Position numbers and translations under genes: made by a program. Below, in pieces: positions 1 through 6,803 of a stretch of DNA of 40,523 nt. The stretch is from an uncultured Lachnospiraceae bacterium (GTDB lineage Bacteria > Bacillota > Clostridia > Lachnospirales > Lachnospiraceae). The notes under the pieces are model-generated. The model saw nothing but the letters and a program-made list of their open reading frames with translations. It did not search any database and was not told where the DNA came from. The number at the start of each line of letters is the position of its first letter. Position 1 is the stretch's first letter. The DNA is taken from contig CAJUJR010000018.1 in assembly GCA_910586605.1 (NCBI GenBank), forward strand, positions 1 to 40,523, read 5' to 3'.

Positions 1-2
1 GA

Positions 3-53
3 AGATATTTTTTATTTCCTTAAGTCCGGCTACGATTGGCTGTGAATAGTAAC
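3..53 (+). repeat. Left copy of 51-bp terminal inverted repeat
   Basis: Positions 3-53 are an exact reverse complement of positions 40473-40523, the last bases of the window. The identity stops at GTGAATAGTAAC on both sides, after which the flanks differ. A contig that ends at both sides in the same sequence is what an assembler produces at a dispersed repeat. I see no transposase beside either copy, so the element is more likely a non-autonomous palindromic repeat, or the edge of one, than an insertion sequence. Confidence 0.85.
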
Positions 54-133
54 TATACGAGTTTAGAAGATTATTTTGATTTTGCATACAGCTTGCTATC
101 TGCTGGTAATTATGGTATACTGTTACTGGTTAT

Positions 134-165
134 GGCATGAAATGTAATAATTTCGTGCCTTTTAT
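134..165 (+). terminator. Hairpin with T-rich tail, probable end of an upstream gene
   Basis: GGCATGAAAT (134-143) pairs with ATTTCGTGCC (150-159), with one G-T pair, and TTTTATT follows. No coding sequence precedes it in the window, so it probably ends a transcript that starts outside, or belongs to the repeat at the window edge. Confidence 0.45.
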
Positions 166-408
166 TGGGCGGCATGAAGCCTCCTGCATCAAAGCTGAAG
201 CTTTTTGCATTACTTCAGAAGTTAAATATGGTTTATGCAATACAATGATTTTAGAGCATGTATGAAAATTGCTTTTTACAAGATATGTTTCACGCATTGT
301 GGCAGATTTGTTCCAAATTTAGGAGAGGCAGCGGCCTGCATTGATGATTGGAAATCGTCTGTGAATAGTGGCCATTTGGAAAAACATGACAGAAAATGTA
401 TGTACATG

Positions 409-451
409 AAGGCATACAATCCATTTAGAAAGGATTGTATGCCTTTTAAAT
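409..451 (+). terminator. Strong hairpin 60 nt upstream of the importer operon
   Basis: AAGGCATACAATCC (409-422) pairs perfectly with GGATTGTATGCCTT (432-445) around a 9-nt loop, and TTTAAATTT follows. It has the form of a rho-independent terminator. Because it sits just before the start codon at 507, it either ends an upstream transcript or acts as an attenuator for the importer genes. I found no obvious antiterminator partner. Confidence 0.65.
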
Positions 452-506
452 TTATAAGAAACTGCTGTAATCGTGGTGGTGTTATAAGAAAGGCTTGGTG
501 CAAAAT

Positions 507-2048
507 ATGAAAAAAATTAGCTATGTTTTTGTAATGGCAGTTATGCTTTTAACCCTGCCTTCCTGCGGCAGGGCAAGCGCAGTTCAGAAGAATGGCAAGA
601 CGCTTATTTATGGGAGTGGTGATTATACTAGAATCAACCCTGCGATGGATGAGCATGGGGAGATTAACGGTTTGTTGTTTGACGGGCTAACGGCTCACAA
701 TGGTGATAACGAAGTGATCCCGTCGCTTGCTAAGTGTTGGAAGTTTGAAAAAAAGCGCTGTACGTATACTTTTTATTTGAAGGAAAAGGTAAAATGGCAT
801 GATGGGGAAGCTTTTACTGCAGAAGATGTGAAATTTACAATAGAAGCGATTATGGATTCTGAGAATGGCTCGGAGAACCGTTCTGATTTTGAAGATGTGG
901 AAGAAATTACAGTAATAGATGAACATACGGTTTGTTTTAAGCTTTCTGCCCCGAATGTTGCATTTCTGGATTATATGGCAATGCCAATCCTTCCAAAACA
1001 TCTGTTATCTGGCGAGGATATGCAGGAATCTGCTTTTTTCCGTAATCCTGTCGGCACAGGACCATATAAACTGGAAAGCTGGGATGTCGGCCAGGCAATT
1101 ACACTTGTTAGGAATGAGGATTATTTTAAAGGGGAGGCAAAGATTGAACGGATTGTTTTTAAGATTGTCCCAGAAGATAGTGCAAAGGCAGTCCAACTCA
1201 AATCCGGGGAATTGGATTTGGCCTTGCTTCCGCCAAAGGATGCACAGTCTTTCGCAGGGAAAGAAGGATATACCTGTTATCAAATGAAAACTTCTGATTA
1301 CCGTGGCATTCTTTTTAATTTTAACAATAGATATTGGGCAGAGAACAGGGATATTATTCCTGCAGTCTGTTATGCAATAGACCGCAGGGCAATTATTGAT
1401 GCAGTCCTTTTAGGGCAGGGGATTGCCGCATATGGCCCGTTGCAGAGAAACATATTCAACAATGAGATGGTGGAGAAGTATGGTTATAATCCTGAAAAAG
1501 CAAAGGAAATTCTAGAAAAAGCAGGTTGTACAATGGGAAAGGATGGGTTTTATGTGAGGGAAAATGAAACGGTAGGATTTGTTATCAGTGTTGCCGCAGG
1601 AGACCAGGCAAGGATTGACATTGCACAAGCGGCTGCGCAGCAGCTTCGTGAAGCCGGGATAAATTGTACCGTTGATATTCCTATAAAGATAGATTGGGAA
1701 AAGCAGATGGCTTATCTAATTGGCTGGGGCAGCCCGTTTGATGCAGATGACCATACATACAAAGTGTTTGGTACAGGCAAAGGGGCAAATTATAGTGGAT
1801 ATTCCAATAGATTCGTAGATAGGTATCTGGTAAAAGCACGCCAGTCAGATGACTTAGAAGTCCGTGCCAAGGCATATCGCCAGTTCCAGGCGGAACTTGC
1901 AAAAGACCCTGCATTTGCGTTTATATGCTATGTGGATGCTGATTATGTGGGAAACTCTGCAATCCAGGGGATTTCAACAGATACTGTGCTGGGACACCAT
2001 GGTGTTGGTATTTTTTGGAATGTTACGGAATGGACGTTTTTAAATTAA
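507..2048 (+). CDS. ABC transporter solute-binding lipoprotein, peptide/nickel family 5
   Basis: This is the extracytoplasmic binding protein of the importer encoded by the next four genes. It captures a small substrate outside the membrane and hands it to the permeases. The N-terminus is a lipoprotein signal peptide: a KK charge, a hydrophobic stretch and the lipobox LPSC, so the mature protein should be anchored through that Cys. The body matches the SBP_bac_5 pattern, with an early FDGL motif, WHDGEAFTAEDVKF around residues 95-110, and a GTGPYKLESW motif near residue 190. Its length of about 513 residues is normal for the family. I chose ATG 507 because it gives a standard signal peptide; in-frame TTG 495 and GTG 498 lie upstream, closer to the AAGAAAGG site. 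Near the C-terminus is LGHHGVG, a His pair that might hint at a metal or metal-chelate ligand, but the substrate cannot be read from sequence. The family call is secure and the substrate open. Confidence 0.9.
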   Translation: MKKISYVFVMAVMLLTLPSCGRASAVQKNGKTLIYGSGDYTRINPAMDEHGEINGLLFDGLTAHNGDNEVIPSLAKCWKFEKKRCTYTFYLKEKVKWHDGEAFTAEDVKFTIEAIMDSENGSENRSDFEDVEEITVIDEHTVCFKLSAPNVAFLDYMAMPILPKHLLSGEDMQESAFFRNPVGTGPYKLESWDVGQAITLVRNEDYFKGEAKIERIVFKIVPEDSAKAVQLKSGELDLALLPPKDAQSFAGKEGYTCYQMKTSDYRGILFNFNNRYWAENRDIIPAVCYAIDRRAIIDAVLLGQGIAAYGPLQRNIFNNEMVEKYGYNPEKAKEILEKAGCTMGKDGFYVRENETVGFVISVAAGDQARIDIAQAAAQQLREAGINCTVDIPIKIDWEKQMAYLIGWGSPFDADDHTYKVFGTGKGANYSGYSNRFVDRYLVKARQSDDLEVRAKAYRQFQAELAKDPAFAFICYVDADYVGNSAIQGISTDTVLGHHGVGIFWNVTEWTFLN

Positions 2049-2100
2049 GGCAGTTTTTTCCAGTATTATTTGGCCGCGGAAGGCGGCGTGAGGGGATGCG

Positions 2101-3111
2101 ATGTCTGAGTTATTAGAAGTAAAAGATCTATCCGTCAGTTTTGATACGCCGTGGGGAGAAGCACAGGCAGTAAGGGATGTTAGTTTTTCCCTGAAATCCG
2201 GGGAAGTCTTGGCTATTGTGGGGGAATCAGGCTGTGGTAAAAGTGTTTTATGCAAAACAGTTATGAAGCTTTTACCTCCTTCTGCAAAAATAAAATCGGG
2301 CAGGATTTTAGTAAATGGCACAGATATTTCTGGGTATCAGGAACGGGATATGTGTAAGCTGCGCGGAAAATTATTTTCAATGGTATTTCAGGACCCTATG
2401 GCATCGCTGAATCCTGCTATACCTGTTGGAAAGCAGGTTGCAGAAGCGGTAAAAATATGCCAGAAAGGGCTTCCTAAGAAAGAATTATTTAAAAGGGCAG
2501 AAGAATTAATGAGGTTAACTGGGATTGCATGCCCAGGAGAACATATGAAATGGTATCCACATCAGTTTTCCGGCGGAATGCTGCAGCGTAGTGTTATGGC
2601 GATTGCCCTTGCAGGAAATCCAGAGATTGTATTTGCTGATGAGCCAACAACTGCCTTGGATGTAACGATTCAGGCGCAGATTTTGGATTTATTCCAAAAA
2701 TTACAGAAGAAATTGGGGATGGCTGTAGTTTTTGTGACGCATGACCTTGGCGTTGCGGCAAAGATTGCTGACCGTGTGGCAGTGATGTACGCTGGGAAAA
2801 TCGTAGAAATTGGAACAGCAGAAGAAATTTTTTATGACGCCAGGCATCCATATACGTGGGGATTGCTCCAATCGCTCCCAATATGTGCAGAAGCAAAAAG
2901 GGAGCTGTATACAATTCCAGGGACACCGCCTTCATCACTGTCCCTGCCAAAGGGAGATGCATTTGCCTGCCGTAATAAATATGCCCTTAGGATTGACTAT
3001 GAAGAAGAGCCGCCGATGTTTTGCATTTCTGATACGCATTATGCGGCAACATGGCTTTTGGAGAAACGTGCGGCAAAGCTGCCTGGCCTGTATAGGAGGA
3101 CAGAAGGATGA
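2101..3111 (+). CDS. ABC transporter ATPase, DppD/OppD type
   Basis: One of two cytoplasmic ATPases that power the peptide/nickel-type importer. Visible motifs are Walker A GESGCGKS (residues 41-48), the Q-loop VFQDPMASLNP, the signature FSGGMLQRS, Walker B IVFADEPTTALD and the switch VTHDLG. After about residue 260 there is the oligopeptide-transporter C-terminal extension (HPYTWGLLQSLP, then PGTPPSSLSLPKGDAF). The cysteines usual in this extension are only partly kept (ACRNKYA, FCISDTHYAATW). In the signature, Leu replaces the more common Arg of SGGMRQR. Its 336 residues are typical. GAGGGG lies 5 nt before the ATG. The stop overlaps the start of the next ATPase by 4 nt, indicating translational coupling. 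Confidence 0.93.
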   Translation: MSELLEVKDLSVSFDTPWGEAQAVRDVSFSLKSGEVLAIVGESGCGKSVLCKTVMKLLPPSAKIKSGRILVNGTDISGYQERDMCKLRGKLFSMVFQDPMASLNPAIPVGKQVAEAVKICQKGLPKKELFKRAEELMRLTGIACPGEHMKWYPHQFSGGMLQRSVMAIALAGNPEIVFADEPTTALDVTIQAQILDLFQKLQKKLGMAVVFVTHDLGVAAKIADRVAVMYAGKIVEIGTAEEIFYDARHPYTWGLLQSLPICAEAKRELYTIPGTPPSSLSLPKGDAFACRNKYALRIDYEEEPPMFCISDTHYAATWLLEKRAAKLPGLYRRTEG

Positions 3112-3989
3112 AAGATGAGATTTTGCTGGATGTGCAAAAGCTTTCACATAAGTTTTCCCTGGCGCGGAAAATGGAAGTGAGAGCAGTAGAGGAAGTTTCT
3201 TTCCAAATCCACAGAGGTGAGATTTTTGGCCTGGTGGGGGAATCTGGTTCTGGAAAATCAACAATTGCACGCTGTATTATGAATATATACCAGCCCTATA
3301 GTGGTAAAATTCTATTTTTTCCAGATAAGTGCCAAGAAAGAAGAGGGTTTTGGGAGAAGAAGGAGGTGCCTAGCCAAGGAAGATACAGTGTTGATTTATG
3401 CAATCCAAAGGAATTGAGCAGGAATAAACGGATGCTGCAGGCAAGGCGGCAGATTATATTTCAGGATTCCAGTTCTAGCTTGAATCCACATAGAAAGGTT
3501 CGTGAGATTATTGCAGAACCAATGAAAATACAGCATATTGCCCCAACAAGAGGCTTGCTTGGTGAAGAAGTAAAATTTTGGCTGCGCCAGGTTGGCCTGG
3601 ATAACAGTGTTTTGGAGCAATATCCTTCTGAATTATCCGGTGGGCAGAGGCAGCGCGTGGCGATAGCGCGGGCGCTGGCAATGAAGCCGGAACTTTTGGT
3701 CGCGGATGAGCCGATTGCTTCACTGGATGTTTCAGTTCAGGCGCAGATTATGAATTTGTTTTTGCATCTTCAAAAAGAGCATGGTTTTTCTTTTTTGTTT
3801 ATTGCCCATGACCTTTCTGCCGTTAAATTTTTATGTGACCGTGTCGGGGTGCTCTGGCGTGGAAGGTTAGTGGAAGCAGCGCCAGCTAAGGAGTTGTTTA
3901 AAAACCCATGCCATCCATATACAAAGGCGTTGGTTGCGTCCATTCCAGTTCCTCACTTTAGACTTGGGCGGGAGGGGGATTTATGGTAA
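3108..3989 (+). CDS. ABC transporter ATPase, DppF/OppF type
   Basis: Second ATPase of the importer, expected to pair with the DppD-type subunit as a heterodimer. It has Walker A GESGSGKS near residue 43, Q-loop IIFQDSSSSLNPH, signature ELSGGQRQRVAIARAL, Walker B LLVADEPIASLD and IAHDLS. Between the Walker A region and the Q-loop there is an extra stretch of roughly 25-30 residues, rich in charged residues, that most family members lack. The C-terminus is short: it ends soon after HPYTKALVASIPVP, so the usual extension is nearly absent and the length is 293 rather than about 320 residues. AGGAGG lies 8 nt upstream of the ATG. The gene overlaps the upstream ATPase by 4 nt and the downstream permease by 7 nt. 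Confidence 0.92.
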   Translation: MKDEILLDVQKLSHKFSLARKMEVRAVEEVSFQIHRGEIFGLVGESGSGKSTIARCIMNIYQPYSGKILFFPDKCQERRGFWEKKEVPSQGRYSVDLCNPKELSRNKRMLQARRQIIFQDSSSSLNPHRKVREIIAEPMKIQHIAPTRGLLGEEVKFWLRQVGLDNSVLEQYPSELSGGQRQRVAIARALAMKPELLVADEPIASLDVSVQAQIMNLFLHLQKEHGFSFLFIAHDLSAVKFLCDRVGVLWRGRLVEAAPAKELFKNPCHPYTKALVASIPVPHFRLGREGDLW

Positions 3990-4456
3990 GATCCTGTTTG
4001 CTTTATAGCGTAAAAAAGGCGTTTCTTTTTCTTTTTAGCCTCTTTCTTTTATCTGCTGCTGTTTTTTATATTTCAAGGCTGGCTCCTGGAGACCCGCTGA
4101 TATCATATTATGGGGAACGCGTGGAAAGGATGGGAATGCAGGAGAGGGAGTGGGCGGAAGAAAAATTGGGGCTAAAAGATCCTGTTTCAGTGCAGTATAT
4201 CCGATGGCTAGGGAATGCTTTCCGTGGGGATTTTGGGATTTCTTATAAATATAAAATGAATGTAATTGATGTGATAAAAGGACGGATTGGAAATACGCTT
4301 CTTTTGGGGGGGTTGGGTTTTGCATGGTCTTTTTACTTGCGTTGTTTCTGGGGATTTTTTGTGCATGGCATGAAAACAGGCTGTCCGACCGCATTGTCTG
4401 CAGCATTGGCACAGTTACAAGTTGTATTCCCGAGTTTTGGCTGTCCCTTCTGTTGA
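3983..4456 (+). CDS. ABC permease DppB type, N-terminal part (frameshifted)
   Basis: This frame encodes the first part of a DppB/NikB-type inner membrane permease: a first membrane helix at about residues 10-30, the family motif RLAPGDPL, then an extracytoplasmic segment and the beginning of the second helix (GNTLLLGG). After the G run at 4306-4312 the frame yields a Cys- and Phe-rich sequence unlike any permease and stops at 4456. The authentic continuation lies one frame back and is listed from 4324. GGAGGGGG 5 nt before the ATG and the 7-nt overlap with the upstream ATPase support the start. A -1 shift at the G run would give one 320-residue protein, which is the normal length. Whether this is a sequencing error, a real mutation or a slippage site is discussed under findings. 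Confidence 0.8.
   Translation: MVRSCLLYSVKKAFLFLFSLFLLSAAVFYISRLAPGDPLISYYGERVERMGMQEREWAEEKLGLKDPVSVQYIRWLGNAFRGDFGISYKYKMNVIDVIKGRIGNTLLLGGLGFAWSFYLRCFWGFFVHGMKTGCPTALSAALAQLQVVFPSFGCPFC
4306..4312 (+). other. G7 homopolymer at the permease frameshift point
   Basis: Seven consecutive G bases lie exactly where the permease reading frame must change. In the incoming frame they are read as the last base of TTG followed by GGG GGG, so the heptamer has the X-XXY-YYZ layout of a -1 slippery site. Slipping back one base gives LLLGGVGFCMVFLLAL, a good membrane helix that joins both halves. Confidence 0.7.
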
Positions 4457-4944
4457 TTCTAGTTTTTTCCACAAACCTGAAATGGCTTCCAGGCAGCGGC
4501 GCTTATGCAGTTGGGAAGGCTGCTGATTGGGGCAGCCGTGCAGAGCACCTTGTTTTGCCTTTAACTGCCCTGGTGGTAAGCCATATATGGTATTATGCAT
4601 ATATGGTAAGAAACAGGATTTTAATGGAGATGGGGGCAGATTATGTTTTACTGGCAAAAGCAAAAGGTTTGAATAAGCGACAGATTATGTTTCACCATTG
4701 CCTGCGAAACGCTATCCCGTCTTATCTTAGCATGGTGGCCGCTTCAGTTCCGCATATTTTAGGTGGAACCTATATTGTTGAAACTGTTTTTTCTTATCCT
4801 GGAGTTGGGACGCTTTCTTATGAAAGCGCACGGTATAAGGATTATAATCTTTTGATGCTTCTTAGCATTTTATCAGGTGCGTTTGTAATCCTTAGCAATA
4901 TAGCAGTGCAAAAGGAGGCAAAAAGTGATGGGAGACAGATTTGA
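4324..4944 (+). CDS. ABC permease DppB type, C-terminal part (frameshifted)
   Basis: This frame continues the permease from within its second membrane helix. It carries several further helices and the conserved cytoplasmic EAA-like loop, with GADYVLLAKAKGLNKRQI followed by HHCLRNAIP, which contacts the ATPases. It ends with a typical last helix and a short tail. The ATG at 4324 lies within a membrane helix and has no ribosome binding site, so it is probably not a true start; the segment should be fused to the 3983 frame by a -1 shift at 4306-4312. The 3' end overlaps the next permease gene by about 17 nt, which is usual for this operon type. Function: with the DppC-type permease it forms the substrate channel. 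Confidence 0.82.
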   Translation: MVFLLALFLGIFCAWHENRLSDRIVCSIGTVTSCIPEFWLSLLLILVFSTNLKWLPGSGAYAVGKAADWGSRAEHLVLPLTALVVSHIWYYAYMVRNRILMEMGADYVLLAKAKGLNKRQIMFHHCLRNAIPSYLSMVAASVPHILGGTYIVETVFSYPGVGTLSYESARYKDYNLLMLLSILSGAFVILSNIAVQKEAKSDGRQI

Positions 4945-5788
4945 AGTCGTTGGGATTAGGAAGATGCCTGATGTAAGGCTGGTGAAAAAGGAAAAATGGT
5001 ATCAGGGAAAGCCTGTTTTTTCAGCAATACTTCTTGGGATAATCTTTGCTGGATGCTTTGCATGTGAATTGGTAATGACAAAAGATCCGTCTTACCTTGA
5101 TTTACAGCATTGCAATGCTCCTTTGGGCAAGGAATTTTTATTTGGGACAGACACTTTGGGGAGGGATATTTTTTCTATGATTTGGTATGGCGGCAGGGTT
5201 TCGTTGCTGATCGGGGTTGTATCAGCAGTGATTTCTACAGGCATTGCTATTTTTGTTGGGGCTGTGAGCGCATGTGCCCCTGCATGGGCAGATGCATTGC
5301 TTATGCGGTTTACAGAGATAATCCTCAGTATCCCTTCTTTGCTTTTGGTTTTATTTTTACAGGCAGTTTTCAGAAATAATACTGTATTTTCGATTTCGGC
5401 TGCAATTGGGATGACAGGATGGGCAGCGATGGCGAAAGTAGTTAGGTCAGAGGTGCTGCAGATGCGTAAGTGTGGATATGTGGTTGCTTCAAAATGCATG
5501 GGCGGCGGCTTTTTCCATATCCTGTGGGAGCATTTTTTTCCGGGATTTATGCCTACTGTTATGTTTATGGCCATTATGGATATCCGTAGTGCAATTTTGG
5601 CAGAATCAACACTTAGCTTTATGGGGCTTGGCTTGCCAGTAGAAATGGTTTCCTGGGGAAGCATGCTTTCACTGGCAGAAAAAGCAATTTTGACAAATTA
5701 TTGGTGGATTCTTTTTTTTCCCGGCATTTTTTTAATCGTAACATTGCTATGTATTACCAGGATTGGGGAATATTACTCCGGCGGTTAA
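4928..5788 (+). CDS. ABC transporter permease, DppC/OppC type
   Basis: Second membrane subunit of the importer. It shows an N-terminal helix (about residues 30-48), the family motif LFGTDTLGRDIFSM, four more predicted helices, the cytoplasmic loop (GYVVASKCMGGG then ILWEHFFPG) and the late motif ESTLSFMGLGLP. I prefer ATG 4928 (AGGAGG 9 nt upstream); GTG 4925 is equally possible. The protein ends abruptly with TRIGEYYSGG. Relatives normally continue after the GEYLR-like position for about 10 or more residues. The last codons and the stop lie inside the palindromic repeat that begins at 5770, so the end of the gene appears to have been replaced by the repeat. The loss is small and outside the helices, so the protein may still work. 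Confidence 0.9.
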   Translation: MGDRFEVVGIRKMPDVRLVKKEKWYQGKPVFSAILLGIIFAGCFACELVMTKDPSYLDLQHCNAPLGKEFLFGTDTLGRDIFSMIWYGGRVSLLIGVVSAVISTGIAIFVGAVSACAPAWADALLMRFTEIILSIPSLLLVLFLQAVFRNNTVFSISAAIGMTGWAAMAKVVRSEVLQMRKCGYVVASKCMGGGFFHILWEHFFPGFMPTVMFMAIMDIRSAILAESTLSFMGLGLPVEMVSWGSMLSLAEKAILTNYWWILFFPGIFLIVTLLCITRIGEYYSGG

Positions 5789-5932
5789 ATATCGACGTTT
5801 TTACTTGCTTAAATTTCCATCTGCCACGTTGTCATCAATCGTTGTAGCACTCGCTACAACTCATTCTTCCGCCTTGCAGATGAAAATTTATTCTGCGTAA
5901 AATTCATCGACATTTAACCGCCAGAGTAATAT
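5770..5932. repeat. 163-bp palindromic repeat element
   Basis: The ends are inverted copies: ATATTACTCCGGCGGTTAAA (from 5770) matches the reverse complement of 5908-5932 with two mismatches over 25 bases. Further in, TTTCCATCTGC pairs imperfectly with GCAGATGAAAA, and the centre is a perfect hairpin GTTGTAG-CACTCG-CTACAAC (5841-5860). The whole element can fold into one long interrupted stem. It contains no coding sequence. Its left end supplies the last codons and stop of the upstream permease. It resembles the element at 40240-40397 in size and in its GTAGC..GCTAC centre. A palindromic MITE-like or REP-like element is the likely nature. Confidence 0.8.
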
Positions 5933-5969
5933 ATGCGCAGAAAAATTTGACTTCATGAAAAACTGCTTT

Positions 5970-5998
5970 TTGCCTTTTTTTATTTTGTATGTTAAAAT
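5970..5998 (+). promoter_or_regulatory. Putative sigma-A promoter for the 6044 gene
   Basis: TTGCCT (5970-5975) and TAAAAT (5993-5998) are separated by 17 bp, 45 bp upstream of the start codon. The region is very T-rich, so chance matches are easy; position and spacing are the main support. Confidence 0.4.
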
Positions 5999-6043
5999 GA
6001 AACCATTGACAATAACAACAAAACAACTGCAAAGGAGGAAAGT

Positions 6044-6691
6044 ATGGCAAGCAAAAAAATCAGAAGCCAAGTCCGAGGCGCCCTATATTCCCTGACACTG
6101 TCAGCAGTCCTGTTGGCGCTTCTTATCTACATAGGAATCCAGTTTTATTATAATGGAAGCGGGAAACGCTCAGAATCTGGATTTGGGCTAAAAAAAGTCG
6201 CTGTGAATTTTCTGTACTGGTTGGAGGATAACGGCCATCAGGAGATTATGGTGATTATCGTCTTTATTGCCCTTGGTATTTGCGCACTTATCTGCCTATA
6301 CCGGATTATCAATTACCTCCGGCATTTACTGCCAAGGTATACCGTGATGGGACGTTCTATCCGGGCGCAGGCATCCCACAATGAAACCTTTTCCGAAATG
6401 GTCAGTTCCATAAACGCCGACCTCGCTATGGAGGCTGCTTCTTTTGAAGATGAGCTATGGGCAGGCCCTCACTGGCTTCTGTGCGAACAGGTGCTGTATA
6501 TCCCCAATATTGAACGCCTATATGCAGGTAAGCAAAAAAGCTGCGACCATGTCTTGATGGCAGTAGATAAAAATGAAAACATCCTGATTGCTAGTTTCCT
6601 GTCAAAAGAACCCTTGGAAGAAGCAGTCCAATACCTACAAAAAAGAATACCGGATGTATTTGTCGGAAACCTGGAAGAAATTGAACAGTAA
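6044..6691 (+). CDS. Two-TM membrane protein of unknown function
   Basis: I do not recognise this 215-residue protein. It begins with a basic N-terminus (KKIRSQVRG), then a membrane helix at about residues 14-33, a 30-residue external or internal loop, and a second helix at about 67-87, followed by a soluble C-terminal domain of about 125 residues. The soluble part contains MGRSIRAQA, a segment with AGPHWLLCEQVLYIPNIERL, and an acidic end. The layout would suit a membrane-tethered regulatory or scaffold domain, but no catalytic motif is visible. AAAGGAGGAAAGT gives a very strong ribosome binding site. The gene stands alone: the palindrome lies upstream and a terminator (6714-6765) follows. 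Its codon use is slightly more C-rich than that of the flanking transporter genes. Confidence 0.75.
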   Translation: MASKKIRSQVRGALYSLTLSAVLLALLIYIGIQFYYNGSGKRSESGFGLKKVAVNFLYWLEDNGHQEIMVIIVFIALGICALICLYRIINYLRHLLPRYTVMGRSIRAQASHNETFSEMVSSINADLAMEAASFEDELWAGPHWLLCEQVLYIPNIERLYAGKQKSCDHVLMAVDKNENILIASFLSKEPLEEAVQYLQKRIPDVFVGNLEEIEQ

Positions 6692-6713
6692 TATTACTGT
6701 GAATAGTTATAAG

Positions 6714-6765
6714 ATTATCTCATTTCTGTGATATTTATGAGAACAGTTTGAGATAATTTTTTTTT
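6714..6765 (+). terminator. Rho-independent terminator after the 6044 gene
   Basis: ATTATCTCA (6714-6722) pairs with TGAGATAAT (6749-6757), with extra pairing between TTCTG and CAG inside, and a run of nine T follows. It separates the two-TM protein gene from the MacB-like transporter genes. Confidence 0.75.
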
Positions 6766-6803
6766 ATACTATTTTAAAGTCTATTCATGTCAGGAGGGGG
6801 AAA

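Larger units (their letters stand above)
54..506. other. Gene-free region upstream of the ABC importer
   Basis: I see no convincing gene here. A 91-codon frame at 235-510 runs through a strong terminator hairpin and has no clear ribosome binding site. The stretch holds two hairpins (134-159 and 409-445) and an 11-base word, CTGTGAATAGT (359-369), that also occurs in both window-end repeats. The 250 nt between the hairpins could be a 5' leader for the importer, but I recognise no riboswitch class in it. Confidence 0.5.

Noticed and set aside
160..408. Cobalamin or NiCo riboswitch before the importer
   Set aside because: I compared by eye with the conserved cores I know and found no convincing match, only scattered short similarities.
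235..510. 91-codon open frame before the importer, with a Cys-rich product
   Set aside because: It runs through the perfect terminator hairpin at 409-445, lacks a ribosome binding site and overlaps the start of the binding-protein gene.
5092..5664. 190-codon minus-strand frame opposite the DppC-type permease
   Set aside because: Shadow of a strongly conserved membrane protein gene; no ribosome binding site and no recognisable domain.
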